The notes: generated by a model from the sequence alone, not told the origin. Numbered from the stretch's first letter, positions 43,480 to 52,571 are shown. The stretch: 64,000 nucleotides of DNA from Lysobacter sp. yr284 (GCF_900107375.1 NZ_FNPT01000005.1:248001-312000); one strand, 5' to 3'. A program made the numbers and translations.

Positions 43480-44230
43480 CCGTGCGCTGCCAGTCACTCG
43501 CCTAGCGCCGGCTTTGCGCAGCGGCTTTGCGCAACGTCGACGCCGCGCACCAACGCTCTTTCATCCAAAAGCCGCGCCCGCAACATCTCGCCCCGTCATT
43601 CCGACGAAAGCCGGAATCCACGTTGTTGTTGCTGTTGCTCCTACTCGTCCCCTGAACTCCCGCGCAAGCCCTGCAGACCCGGAGGGCGCGCGCATGGATG
43701 CGCGCGTGCGCCGTAGGGGCAGGATGCCCCTTACGGCACATCCCTGCGTCCGGTGCTGGACTTAGTGGCTTGTGACTTTAGACAAGCGTTTTTCTTTGGT
43801 TACTTTCTTTTGGCGCGCTGCCAAAAGAAAGCAACTCGGCCGCTTGCGGACGAAAGCTCTTGATTGCCGCTTGTCGTCACGCGCCACAGCGATAACGACG
43901 AAAGCAACAGCAAGATCAAAATGGATTCCGGCTTTAGCCGGAATGACGGGGTGTGAGCGTGTGTCGCAATGCGTCTACGTCGCGCGTCCGCGGCGATACA
44001 GCCGAACAGCCACGCCGCCGCCGTGAGCAGCGCGATCGACCGACTCGGTGCTCCCCCGCCTCACGCACCGCCCCAACCGCTAAATCATCCCAACCGCCCC
44101 CCAGCCCAACAACCTCGCCCGTCCAGCCCATCTCGCACGCTTCGTCCGCCCCAACCGCCCCAACCGCCCCAACCGCGAAAGCCTCTCATTTGCTGCACAC
44201 CCCGCCCGACATGGCTACAATGCGCACACT
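43480..44230. other. 750-base gene-free stretch with stacked repeats
   Basis: Contents in order: a family B half (CGTCATTCCGACGAAAGCCG, 43594-43613, continuing GAATCCACG); a perfect 12-bp-arm palindrome CTTTCTTTTGGC-N5-GCCAAAAGAAAG (43803-43831) in an AT-rich element; the inverse family B half (43922-43948); and a 9-bp tandem CCGCCCCAA of about 3.5 units (44146-44176). The family B halves are about 300 bases apart in inverted orientation, so they may bound one composite element. No ORF here is convincing. Confidence 0.6.
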
Positions 44231-44385
44231 TTCCTCCTCCGGGGAGTAGTCCACCCGCCGGCGCAAGCTCGCGGGGGCATGCGTCAACACACTTGGCCAG
44301 CAGGCCATGGCGCATGAGCGGCAGCCAGCGCGAGCGTCTTTCGACCTCGAGCCAGCGACCACGGGCAAGACCGAAGGCAGGCGTT
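44231..44385 (+). promoter_or_regulatory. Manganese riboswitch (yybP-ykoY family)
   Basis: The leader contains the family's conserved pieces in order: GGGGAGTAG (44241-44249), GGGGGCATGCGTCAACACAC, the hairpin GGCCAGCAGGCC, and the second internal-loop motif GGGCAAGACCGAAGG. The last lies about 85 bases before the downstream start codon. This riboswitch senses Mn2+ and controls Mn exporters. The downstream gene is a UPF0016/TMEM165 protein, a known target class, which strongly supports the call. The exact boundaries are approximate. Confidence 0.88.
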
Positions 44386-44455
44386 GCGCGTACCCGGGTC
44401 GGGCCGTGCGGCGTTTGCCTTCGCGTCCACGCGAATGCCCGACCCTGGAGTTCTC

Positions 44456-45046
44456 ATGGATCTGTCCCACTTCCCGGCCTGGGTCGTCGCCTCCGCCGTG
44501 TCCACCGGTACCGTCGCGCTCGCCGAAATCGGCGACAAGACGCAGTTGCTGGCCCTGCTGCTGGCCGCGCGCTTCCGCAAGCCGGTGCCGATCATCCTCG
44601 GCATCCTGCTGGCCACCCTGCTCAACCACGCGCTCGCGGCCTGGTTCGGCACCCTGGTCGCCGCGTTCCTCAAGCCCGAGATCCTGCGCTGGGTGGTCGC
44701 CGCGAGCTTCCTGGCGGTGGCGCTGTGGACGCTCAAGCCGGACAAGCTCGACGAGGGCGAAACCCAGTTCTCCGCGCGCGGCGCCTTCATCGCCACCACC
44801 ATCGCGTTCTTCTTCGCCGAGATCGGCGACAAGACCCAGGTCGCCACGGTGTTGCTGGCGACCCGCTACGAGCCGCTGTGGGCGGTGATCGTCGGCACCA
44901 CCGTCGGCATGTTGCTGGCCAATGTCCCGGTCGCCCTGCTCGGCGCCCGCTTCGCCGACCGCCTGCCGCTGAAGACCGCCCGGTTCGTCGCCGCGGCCGT
45001 GTTCGCCGCGCTGGCCTTGTGGGTGGCGATCCGCGGCATCGGCTGA
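44456..45046 (+). CDS. mneA: UPF0016/TMEM165-type manganese exporter
   Basis: Six-helix inner-membrane cation exporter of 196 residues of the GDT1/TMEM165 family. It has the two hallmark E-x-G-D-K-T motifs: LAEIGDKTQLLALLLA (about residues 22-37) and FAEIGDKTQVATVLLA (about 118-133), in inverted-repeat halves. It exports Mn2+ (possibly Ca2+) to relieve toxicity. The start at 44456 has GGAG 6 bases upstream. Control by the preceding manganese riboswitch is expected; the symbol follows use for this family in related bacteria. Confidence 0.93.
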   Translation: MDLSHFPAWVVASAVSTGTVALAEIGDKTQLLALLLAARFRKPVPIILGILLATLLNHALAAWFGTLVAAFLKPEILRWVVAASFLAVALWTLKPDKLDEGETQFSARGAFIATTIAFFFAEIGDKTQVATVLLATRYEPLWAVIVGTTVGMLLANVPVALLGARFADRLPLKTARFVAAAVFAALALWVAIRGIG

Positions 45047-45191
45047 ACCCCCGGCGCCGTCCCGGGCGGCGGGCGCGCGACCGGCCATCGCCGGAGCCGC
45101 GCCCGCCGGCGCGAATCGCGCCGCCGTGCGCGCGGCGGCGGGCCGCTCTCGCGCTATGCTCGCGCGGGGCCGCAGGGAGGAACGGACGGGG

Positions 45192-46331
45192 ATGTACCAG
45201 GGCGTAGGCGGACGGATGCGCAGCGTGCTGATCGCGCTGCTGTCGCGGCCGGACGAAATCATGCTCGAGATCGGCGCCGGCGGCGAACTGCTGGTGGCGC
45301 GGCTGCGCGCGGTGCTGGCGGCGATGCTGCTGCTGTTGCCGCTGTTCAACGCGCTCGGCGGCGGCAGCGTCAAGGAGACCCTGATCGGCCTGAGCGGGGC
45401 GGTGTTCGTCAACGTGTTCTCGCAACTGTGGCTGGCGCTGGCACGGCGCCAGCGCCGCTACCGCTGGCTGCCGTTCTGCACCGCCGCCTTCGACGTCACC
45501 GCCACCACCGCGGTGCTGGCGATGCTGGCGGTGCAGCACCTGCCGGCCGGGCTCAACAGCCTGATCGTGTGGTGCGGCTACCTGCTGGCGATCCTGATGA
45601 CCGCGCTGCGCAGCGACGGCCGGGTGACCCTGTTCGCGGGCGTGCTGGCGCTGCTGCAGTACGGCCTGCTGGCGCTGTGGGTGTTCGCCGCCGCCGGCTC
45701 GCCCGAGGACCTGATGTCCAGCGACTACGGCGCGGTCACCGTCGGCAGCCAGACCCAGCGGCTGGTGCTGCTGGCGATGATGACGGTGGCGACCTCGATG
45801 GTCGTCTACCGCATGCAGCGCTTGATCGAGATGTCCGGCACCGACGGCCTGACCCGGCTGCCGAACCGGACCTGGCTGACCCACCGCATCCCGCGCCTGT
45901 TCGACGCGGTGCGCCGCGACGGCGGCAGCCTGACCCTGGCGCTGATCGACCTGGACCACTTCAAGCGCATCAACGACGACTACGGCCACCGCCTCGGCGA
46001 CCGCAGCCTGCGCCACCTGGTGGCGGTGCTGCGCGAGCAGGCCGAGCCCAGCGAATGGCTGGTGCGGCTGTCGGGCGGCGAATTCCTGCTGGTGATGCGC
46101 AAGCCGCTGGGCACCGCGTTCGAGGAAGTCGACGCGATCCGCCGCAGCGTCGCCGAGCGCCCGTTCGAGCCCGGCCGCGGCGCCGAGCCGCTGTGGCTGA
46201 GCTTCAGCGCCGGCCTGGTGACCTTCCCGCAGGAGGGCGGCGATCTGTCGCGGCTGCTGCGCCGCGCCGACCTGCGCCTGCAGCGGGCCAAGCAATCCGG
46301 CCGCAACCGGGTGGTGGCGCGCGATCTTTGA
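45192..46331 (+). CDS. Membrane GGDEF-domain protein with degenerate signature
   Basis: A 379-residue protein with about six membrane helices (residues 35-220), followed by a GGDEF domain. The domain starts MSGTDGLTRLPNRTWL and has the metal/GTP-site segment LIDLDHFKRINDDYGHRLGD, which is intact. The signature loop reads RLSGGEFLLV, so GGDEF is replaced by SGGEF: the first Gly and the acidic third residue are lost. There is no RxxD inhibitory site five residues before. Loss or alteration of diguanylate cyclase activity is likely; a c-di-GMP/GTP-binding or other sensory role is possible. ATG 45192 is preferred (AGGGAGG upstream). Confidence 0.88.
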   Translation: MYQGVGGRMRSVLIALLSRPDEIMLEIGAGGELLVARLRAVLAAMLLLLPLFNALGGGSVKETLIGLSGAVFVNVFSQLWLALARRQRRYRWLPFCTAAFDVTATTAVLAMLAVQHLPAGLNSLIVWCGYLLAILMTALRSDGRVTLFAGVLALLQYGLLALWVFAAAGSPEDLMSSDYGAVTVGSQTQRLVLLAMMTVATSMVVYRMQRLIEMSGTDGLTRLPNRTWLTHRIPRLFDAVRRDGGSLTLALIDLDHFKRINDDYGHRLGDRSLRHLVAVLREQAEPSEWLVRLSGGEFLLVMRKPLGTAFEEVDAIRRSVAERPFEPGRGAEPLWLSFSAGLVTFPQEGGDLSRLLRRADLRLQRAKQSGRNRVVARDL

Positions 46332-46631
46332 CCGCCGCGCGGGCGGCTGAACGATTTGGCCCGATTCGGGCTGATCCGGCCGGCGCCGGCCGATTCGCCC
46401 GATCCGGCGCGCCTGCGCCGCGCGAACGCCGCCGCCCGCCGCGCCGCGCCGCGGTTTTCGCCGCTTTCCAGCCTTGCGCGGCGCGCGCGCCGAACCGCCG
46501 CCGGCCGCGCCGGCCGATCCCGGTTCGCCCCATCGGCCCGCCGGCCCGCTAAAATCCGCGGTTTTCGCGTCCTGCGCTGCGCCGCGGCTTGCTGCTGACG
46601 CCCGCTGCCACTAGGCTGCGCCGACTAACTA

Positions 46632-46643
46632 TTAGACGTCTAA
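46632..46643. promoter_or_regulatory. Perfect palindrome TTAGACGTCTAA, candidate operator
   Basis: A 12-base perfect palindrome with a central CG, 35 bases before the nucleoside permease start. Central-CG palindromes are typical of LacI-family operators; the inner AGACGTCT also equals one met-box unit. The 346-base gap 46332-46677 otherwise shows only a possible -10 box (TAAAAT near 46550). Confidence 0.5.
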
Positions 46644-46677
46644 AGCCGCCGGGACTCCGGCGCCCGGGGAGAGTGGA

Positions 46678-47976
46678 GTGGATTCGATTTCGCGCGTGGG
46701 CTTCGGCCTGTTCGGTCTGGCGGTGCTCGTCGCCATCGCCTGGGTGTTCTCGGTCAACCGCCGCTCGGTGGACTGGAAGCTGGTCGCCACCGGCATCACC
46801 CTGCAGATCGCCTTCGCCGCGGTGGTGCTGCTGGTGCCCGGCGGCAAGGACGTGTTCGACGCCATCGGCAAGGGCTTCGTGCACGTGCTGGAATTCGTCG
46901 GCGCCGGCTCGAAGTTCATCTTCGGCGACCTCATGGACGTGAGCAAATTCGGCTTCATCTTCGCCTTCCAGGTGCTGCCGACGATCATCTTCTTCTCGGC
47001 GCTGATGGGCGTGCTCTACCACCTGGGCGTGATGCAGGCGGTGGTGCGGGCGATGGCCTGGGCGATCACCAAGGTCATGCGCGTGTCCGGCGCGGAGACC
47101 ACCAGCGTCTGCGCCAGCGTGTTCATCGGCCAGACCGAGGCGCCGCTGACCGTGCGCCCCTACATTCCGAAGATGACCGAGTCGGAGCTGATCACGATGA
47201 TGATCGGCGGCATGGCCCACATCGCCGGCGGCGTGCTCGCGGCCTATGTCGGCATGCTCGGCGCCGGCGACCCCGAGGCCCAGGCCTTCTACGCCAAGCA
47301 CCTGCTGGCGGCCTCGATCATGGCCGCGCCGGCGACGCTGGTGATCGCCAAGATCCTGGTCCCGGAAACCGGCGAGCCGCTGACCCGCGGCACGATCAAG
47401 ATGGAAGTGGAAAAGAACACCGCCAACATCATCGACGCCGCCGCCGCGGGCGCCGGCGACGGCCTGCGCCTGGCGCTGAACATCGGCGCGATGCTGCTGG
47501 CCTTCATCGCCCTGATGGCGCTGATCAACGCGCCGCTGACCTGGATCGGCGAGCACACCGGCCTGGCCGCGGCGATCGGCAAGCCGACCAGCCTGTCGAC
47601 CATCCTCGGCTTCGTGCTGGCGCCGATCGCCTGGGTGATCGGTACCCCGTGGGCCGACGCCAACGTGGTCGGCGGCCTGATCGGCGAGAAGGTCGTGCTC
47701 AACGAGTTCGTCGCCTACACCCACCTGGCCGACATCGTGAACGGCAAGGTCGCCGGCGTGAGCCTGAGCGACGAGGGCCGGCTGATCGCGACCTACGCGC
47801 TGTGCGGCTTCGCCAACTTCTCCTCGATCGCGATCCAGATCGGCGGCATCGGCGGGCTCGCCCCGGAGCGCCGCCAGGACCTGGCCCGCTTCGGCCTGCG
47901 CGCGGTGCTGGGCGGCTCGATCGCCACCTTCATGACCGCGACCATCGCCGGCGTGCTGACCCACTTCGCCTCGTAA
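46678..47976 (+). CDS. nupC: Concentrative nucleoside transporter (NupC/CNT family)
   Basis: Cation-coupled nucleoside uptake permease of 432 residues with about ten helices. Family motifs are ETTSVCASVFIGQTEAPLTV (about residues 139-158), IAGGVLAAYVGML and the C-terminal half GTPWADANVVGGLIGEKVVL, NEFVAY and ALCGFANFSSIAIQIGG. The start codon is GTG at 46678 with GGGGAGA upstream. Four bases after its stop begins a ribokinase-like gene, so the pair probably takes up nucleosides and phosphorylates the nucleoside or released ribose. Confidence 0.93.
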   Translation: MDSISRVGFGLFGLAVLVAIAWVFSVNRRSVDWKLVATGITLQIAFAAVVLLVPGGKDVFDAIGKGFVHVLEFVGAGSKFIFGDLMDVSKFGFIFAFQVLPTIIFFSALMGVLYHLGVMQAVVRAMAWAITKVMRVSGAETTSVCASVFIGQTEAPLTVRPYIPKMTESELITMMIGGMAHIAGGVLAAYVGMLGAGDPEAQAFYAKHLLAASIMAAPATLVIAKILVPETGEPLTRGTIKMEVEKNTANIIDAAAAGAGDGLRLALNIGAMLLAFIALMALINAPLTWIGEHTGLAAAIGKPTSLSTILGFVLAPIAWVIGTPWADANVVGGLIGEKVVLNEFVAYTHLADIVNGKVAGVSLSDEGRLIATYALCGFANFSSIAIQIGGIGGLAPERRQDLARFGLRAVLGGSIATFMTATIAGVLTHFAS

Positions 47977-47980
47977 GCGC

Positions 47981-48961
47981 ATGAGCACCGATTCCACCCA
48001 CGGCCGCGTCGTCGTCGTCGGCTCGTTCAACGTCGATCACGTGTGGGCGCTGGCCGCGCTGCCGCGTCCGGGCGAGACCCTCGCCGGCAGCTACCACACC
48101 GGCCCCGGCGGCAAGGGCTTCAACCAGGCCACCGCGGCGGCGCGCGCGGGCGCGGCGACCGCGTTCGTGTGCGCGCTGGGCGAGGACGCCGGCGGCCAAC
48201 TGGCGCGCGCGCTCGCCGCCGGCGACGGCATCGACCTGCGCGACCTGCGCAGCGGCGCGCCGACCGGCACCGCCGGCATCTACGTCGATGCCGACGGCCG
48301 CAACACCATCGTGATCGGCCCCGGCGCCAATGCCGAGCTGTCGCCGGCCTTCGTCGGCGAGCACGCGACGGCGCTGGACGCCGCCCAGGTCGCGCTGACC
48401 CAGCTGGAAACCCCGCTGGAATCGGCGATCGCCGCGTTCGCGCGCGCGCGCGATGCCGGCGGACTGACCTTGCTCAACCCGGCCCCGGCCGACGCGCTCG
48501 CCAGCGACGCGCTGTGGGCGCTGACCGACGTGGCCACGCCGAACGAGACCGAGTTCTGCGCGCAACTGCAGCGCCGCGGCGGTGCCGCGCTCGACCCCGA
48601 CGCCCTCGCCGGCCTCGACGACGCGGCGCTGCACGCGCACTGCCGGCAGTTGCTCGCGCACGGCAGCGTGGTGATCACCCTGGGCAAATCGGGCTGCTTC
48701 GTCTCCCATGCCGACGGCGCGCTGCGCGGCGACGCGCAGGCTTGCTACCGGGTCGAAGCCGCGGCGGTGAAAGCGACCGACACCACCGGCGCGGGCGATG
48801 CCTTCAACGGCGCGCTGGCGGCGGCGCTGGCGCGCGATGCGCAGGCGCCGTTCGCCGAACACGTGCGTTACGCGGTGCGCTTCGCCGGCCTGTCGACCGA
48901 GCGCGCCGGCGCGGCGGCGGCGATGCCGCGCGATGCGCAGGTGCGGGCGCGATTCGGTTGA
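47981..48961 (+). CDS. PfkB-family sugar kinase (ribokinase-like)
   Basis: Carbohydrate/nucleoside kinase of 326 residues. The N-terminal PfkB motif is GPGGKGFNQATAAARAGA (about residues 41-58), and the C-terminal ATP/anion-hole motif is DTTGAGDAFNGALAAALA (about 267-284, with catalytic Asp in GAGD). GSFNVDHVWALAALPRPGET is typical of ribokinases. It is four bases downstream of the permease gene, so ribose or a nucleoside is the likely substrate; ribokinase itself cannot be separated from nucleoside kinase by eye. Confidence 0.9.
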   Translation: MSTDSTHGRVVVVGSFNVDHVWALAALPRPGETLAGSYHTGPGGKGFNQATAAARAGAATAFVCALGEDAGGQLARALAAGDGIDLRDLRSGAPTGTAGIYVDADGRNTIVIGPGANAELSPAFVGEHATALDAAQVALTQLETPLESAIAAFARARDAGGLTLLNPAPADALASDALWALTDVATPNETEFCAQLQRRGGAALDPDALAGLDDAALHAHCRQLLAHGSVVITLGKSGCFVSHADGALRGDAQACYRVEAAAVKATDTTGAGDAFNGALAAALARDAQAPFAEHVRYAVRFAGLSTERAGAAAAMPRDAQVRARFG

Positions 48962-49025
48962 TTCGTTGAGGGTTCGGGCCACTGGCCCGGCCCTGTCGGA
49001 CCGGAAATTCGGCCTGAACGCTTTT

Positions 49026-49108
49026 GTGGGAGGGCCTTCAGGCCCGACGCTTTCGTCCCAGGTCGCAGCGATCTGGGCGGAAAGCGTCGGGCCTGAAGGC
49101 CCTCCCAC
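49026..49108. repeat. Family A palindromic repeat, copy 9
   Basis: A complete copy: GTGGGAGGGCCTTCAGGCCC and GGGCCTGAAGGCCCTCCCAC arms with the centre CCAGGTCGCAGCGATCTGG, itself an imperfect palindrome. Confidence 0.9.
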
Positions 49109-49206
49109 AGTCGTTTTTCCGGCCTCTAAGCGGCTGATATCGCGGACTTTTCGGACCAATCCCCACCCGCGCGACCCGGCTGCCCGCCCAGCCCGGCCTT
49201 TGATCT

Positions 49207-49225
49207 GAGAATGGTTCGCATTAAC
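49207..49225 (+). promoter_or_regulatory. Fur box before the siderophore receptor
   Basis: GAGAATGGTTCGCATTAAC shows the GANAATN...CATTNNC symmetry of the Fur consensus and lies 38 bases before the receptor start. Confidence 0.7.
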
Positions 49226-49262
49226 ATGCGATCCCTGTCGCAGTTCCCAGGCCGTCCTCCCC

Positions 49263-51383
49263 ATGCTCCGTCCCCAGTTCCTCGCCAGCGCCGTGCTGGC
49301 CGTCCTCGTCGCGCCCATCGCCCAGGCCGAGGAGGCCAAGGACCTCGATCGCGTCACCGTCTCGGCCAGCACCAGCCGCACCCCCAACTCGGAAGCGGCG
49401 CTGGCCAACACCATCACCGTGATCGACGCCGAGCAGCTCAAGCAGCAGCTGGCGGTGACCCAGGACGTGTCGCAGATCCTCGCCAACCTGATCCCGTCGT
49501 TCTCGCCCTCGCGGCAGAAGCTGACCAACGGCGGCGAGACCCTGCGCGGGCGCAAGCCGCTGTACCTGGTCGACGGCGTGCCGCAGTCCACGCCCCTGCG
49601 CGAAGGCGGCCGCGACGGCCACACCATCGATCCGGCGATGATCGAGCGCATCGAGGTCATCCACGGCGCCAACGCGCTGCAGGGCCTGGGCGCCTCGGGC
49701 GGCATCATCAACATCATCACCAAGCGCGCGCCGCGCCAGGACGGGCAGACCTTCCAGGACGTCAACGTCGGCGTCAGCAGCGCGCTGCCGAACCAAAGCG
49801 ACAGCGTCGGCTACCGCGCCTCCTACGTGTTCGGCGCCCGCAGCGGCGACGTCGACTTCGTCGGCGGCGCCTCCTACGCCAGCGAAGGGCTGTTCTATGA
49901 CGGCAACGGCGATGCGATCGCGGTCAACGACATCCAGGGCGACCTGATGGACGCGCGCAGCTACAACCTGTTCGCCAAGGCCGGCTGGGACATCGACGAA
50001 GACAAGCGCCTGCAGCTGACCGCCAACCGCTACCAGCTGCGCGGCAACAACGACTACATCACCGTCAACGGCGACATCCGCACCGGCCGGCTCGCGACCT
50101 CCGCGCGCGGCAGCCGCGAGGGCCGCGGCGCGCAGAACCGCTCGACCTCGGTGGTGCTGGACTACACCGACAAGTCGCTGGCCGGCGGCTACTTCAACGC
50201 GCAGTTGTTCTGGGTCGACTTCAACGGCCTGTACGGCGCCACCGACTGGGAAGACTTCTGGCGCGACGGCCGCGACCCGCATTGGTGGGACCAGTCGCAG
50301 AACGTGTCGGAGAAGATCGGCGGCAAGTTCGGCTGGTCGCGCGACAACCTGTTCGGCCAGCGCCTGCGCGCGACCTTCGGCCTGGACTGGAACCGCGACA
50401 AGACCTACCAGGAACTGGTGGTGGCCAAACTCAAGTGGGTGCCGCAGACCACCTACGAATCCTGGTCGCCGTTCGTGCAGGCCGAGTGGTGGGTGGCCGA
50501 CAAGCTCATGCTGACCGCCGGCGTGCGCCACGAGCGCGGCACGCTGGAGGTCGGCGACTTCACCACCATCCCGTCCAACGCCGGCGGCAGCCGCTTCGTC
50601 CGCGGCGGCTCGCCCAAGACCCGCGAAACCCTGCCCAACTACGGCATCGTGTTCGAAGCCAGCGACGCGCTGAAGTTCTACGCCTCGTATTCGGAGGGCT
50701 ACACCGTCGCCGACATCGGCCGGGTGCTGCGCGGCATCACCACGCCGAACCAGAGCGTGGACCAGCTGGTCGACCTGTCGCCGGTGGTGTCGGACAACCG
50801 CGAGATCGGCGTGGACTTCGACAACGGCCGCTGGCTGGCGCACCTGGCCGCGTACTGGTCCGATTCCGACCTCGGCTCGCGCCTGGCGTTCGACCGCAAC
50901 ACCCAGAGCTACTTCGTCGTGCGCGAGCGCACCGAGATCCGCGGCATCGAGGGCAACGTCGCGTTCCAATTCTCCGACGCCGGCCGCGCCGGCGTGGGCT
51001 ACGCGCGCGGCAAGGGCCGCTACGACAGCGACGGCGACGACCGCGTCGATTCCGACCTGCCCGGCATCAACATCAGCCCCAACCGCATCACCGCGTTCTG
51101 GGACCAGACCTGGAACGACTGGTTCTCGACCCGCCTGCAGGGCAGCCGCGCGATCGACCGCGACTTCGACGCCAAGGGCGTGCGCGTGGCCAGCACCGAC
51201 GGCTACACCACCGTCGACCTGCAGGGCCGGTTCAAGCTGCCGCTGGGCCAGCTCAACGTCGGCGTCGAGAACCTGTTCGACGAGCAGTACATCACCTACT
51301 ACTCGCAGAGCACGCCGCGCAACGACACCTACGTGGCCGGACGCGGGCGCGTGCTCAACCTGAGCTGGTCGCACCGGTTCTGA
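49263..51383 (+). CDS. TonB-dependent siderophore receptor
   Basis: Outer-membrane receptor of 706 residues. It has a signal peptide (FLASAVLAVLVAPIAQA), a TonB-box region (DLDRVTVSASTSRTPNSEAA), a plug domain (ETLRGRKPLYLVDGVPQSTP, IERIEVIHGANALQGLGASG) and a beta-barrel ending ...RVLNLSWSHRF with a terminal Phe for BAM recognition. Near the C-terminus LPLGQLNVGVENLFDEQYIT is typical of FecA/FhuE-type receptors. The downstream gene, 25 bases away, encodes a PepSY membrane protein, the usual partner for ferric-siderophore reduction. Iron control through the Fur box is expected. Confidence 0.93.
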   Translation: MLRPQFLASAVLAVLVAPIAQAEEAKDLDRVTVSASTSRTPNSEAALANTITVIDAEQLKQQLAVTQDVSQILANLIPSFSPSRQKLTNGGETLRGRKPLYLVDGVPQSTPLREGGRDGHTIDPAMIERIEVIHGANALQGLGASGGIINIITKRAPRQDGQTFQDVNVGVSSALPNQSDSVGYRASYVFGARSGDVDFVGGASYASEGLFYDGNGDAIAVNDIQGDLMDARSYNLFAKAGWDIDEDKRLQLTANRYQLRGNNDYITVNGDIRTGRLATSARGSREGRGAQNRSTSVVLDYTDKSLAGGYFNAQLFWVDFNGLYGATDWEDFWRDGRDPHWWDQSQNVSEKIGGKFGWSRDNLFGQRLRATFGLDWNRDKTYQELVVAKLKWVPQTTYESWSPFVQAEWWVADKLMLTAGVRHERGTLEVGDFTTIPSNAGGSRFVRGGSPKTRETLPNYGIVFEASDALKFYASYSEGYTVADIGRVLRGITTPNQSVDQLVDLSPVVSDNREIGVDFDNGRWLAHLAAYWSDSDLGSRLAFDRNTQSYFVVRERTEIRGIEGNVAFQFSDAGRAGVGYARGKGRYDSDGDDRVDSDLPGINISPNRITAFWDQTWNDWFSTRLQGSRAIDRDFDAKGVRVASTDGYTTVDLQGRFKLPLGQLNVGVENLFDEQYITYYSQSTPRNDTYVAGRGRVLNLSWSHRF

Positions 51384-51408
51384 TCGCCGCCATCGCCCAC
51401 GCCGAGCC

Positions 51409-52530
51409 ATGAATTCCAGCCAGGCCGCTCCCGCCCCGCACACGCCCAAGCCGCGCCGCCTGCGCGCGGCCTTGAAGTGGCTGCACCTGTGGCTGGGACT
51501 GACCCTGGGCACCTCGTTCGCGCTGGTCGCGCTGTCGGGCACGGTGCTGGCGTTCCAGCGCGAGCTGGCGCTGTGGGCCTACCCGCAACTGCAGCGCGAT
51601 GCCGACATCGCGCCGCAGCAGCGCGCGCAGGCGCTGGCGCGGATCGTCGCCCACTGGCAGGGCCAGGGCATGACCTCGCTCGACCTGCCCTCGCCGCAGT
51701 TGCCGGTGTGGCAGGGCTATTTCCCCGACAACGAGCGGCGCTACTTCGACCCGGCCAGCGGCGAACTGCTGCTGACCCGCAACACCGGCAACGACCTGGT
51801 CCTGTGGCTGCGCGACTGGCACACCCATCTGCTGGCCGGCAAGGGCGGCGAGCAGGTGCTCGGCGGCGTCGGCCTCGCCGCGGTGTTCCTGCTGCTCAGC
51901 GGCCTGTATCTGTGGTGGCCGCGCTGGTCGGCGCTGGCGGCGAGCCTGAAGTGGCATCGCGGGCCGCCGACCCGGCGCTGGTTCAGCTGGCACCGCGGCC
52001 TGGGCCTGTGGCTGTTGCCGCTGACCTTGCTGGCGGCGGTCACCGGCACCGCGATGGTCTACGACGAGATCGCCCGCAGCGCCCTGCGCGCCGCGTTTTC
52101 CGAGGGCGAACCGGCGAAGCCGCCGAAGCTCGCGGCGCGGGCGGACGCGCGGATCGACTGGGCCGCGACCTTGCGTGCGGCCGACGCGGCGGTGGCCGCG
52201 GACGGGCCGATTCCCGGCGCGCAGCTGCGCCGGATCGGCCTGCCGAAGAAGGACAGCGGCCTGGTGACGATCCGCGCGCGCGCGCTCGACGAGTGGCATC
52301 CGGTCGGGCGCAGCATGGTCTGGATCGATCCCTACCGCGGCGCGCTGCTGGGCACGCGTGACGCGACCCGGCAAGGCCCCGGCGCGCGCGCGTACGAGGC
52401 GCTGTATCCGCTGCACGGCGGTTTCGTCGGCGGGCGGGCATGGCAGCTGCTGATCGCGCTGACCGGGCTGGCGCCTCCGTTGCTGTTGGTCACCGGCTTC
52501 CTGTTCTGGCGGCGCCGGCGCGGGCGCTGA
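51409..52530 (+). CDS. PepSY-associated transmembrane protein (siderophore-iron reductase type)
   Basis: Inner-membrane protein of 373 residues with four helices and periplasmic PepSY domains. Characteristic pieces are LKWLHLWLGLTLGTSFALVA (about residues 22-41), WHTHLLAGKGGEQVLGGVGL, LFLLLSGLYLWWPR-like WW motif, FSWHRGLGLWLLPLTLLAAV and YPLHGGFVGGRAWQLLIALT. Conserved His residues in helices may coordinate haem. Members such as FoxB and PiuB reduce ferric siderophores at the inner membrane. Co-transcribed with the receptor upstream. Confidence 0.9.
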   Translation: MNSSQAAPAPHTPKPRRLRAALKWLHLWLGLTLGTSFALVALSGTVLAFQRELALWAYPQLQRDADIAPQQRAQALARIVAHWQGQGMTSLDLPSPQLPVWQGYFPDNERRYFDPASGELLLTRNTGNDLVLWLRDWHTHLLAGKGGEQVLGGVGLAAVFLLLSGLYLWWPRWSALAASLKWHRGPPTRRWFSWHRGLGLWLLPLTLLAAVTGTAMVYDEIARSALRAAFSEGEPAKPPKLAARADARIDWAATLRAADAAVAADGPIPGAQLRRIGLPKKDSGLVTIRARALDEWHPVGRSMVWIDPYRGALLGTRDATRQGPGARAYEALYPLHGGFVGGRAWQLLIALTGLAPPLLLVTGFLFWRRRRGR

Positions 52531-52571
52531 GCGGGCCCGGTTGCCCGCCTTGGCGAACCGCTTGGGCTTTT

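Noticed and set aside
46632-46643. MetJ met-box
   Set aside because: Contains AGACGTCT, but met-boxes occur as adjacent tandem units and the downstream genes are for nucleoside use; kept only as an unassigned operator.
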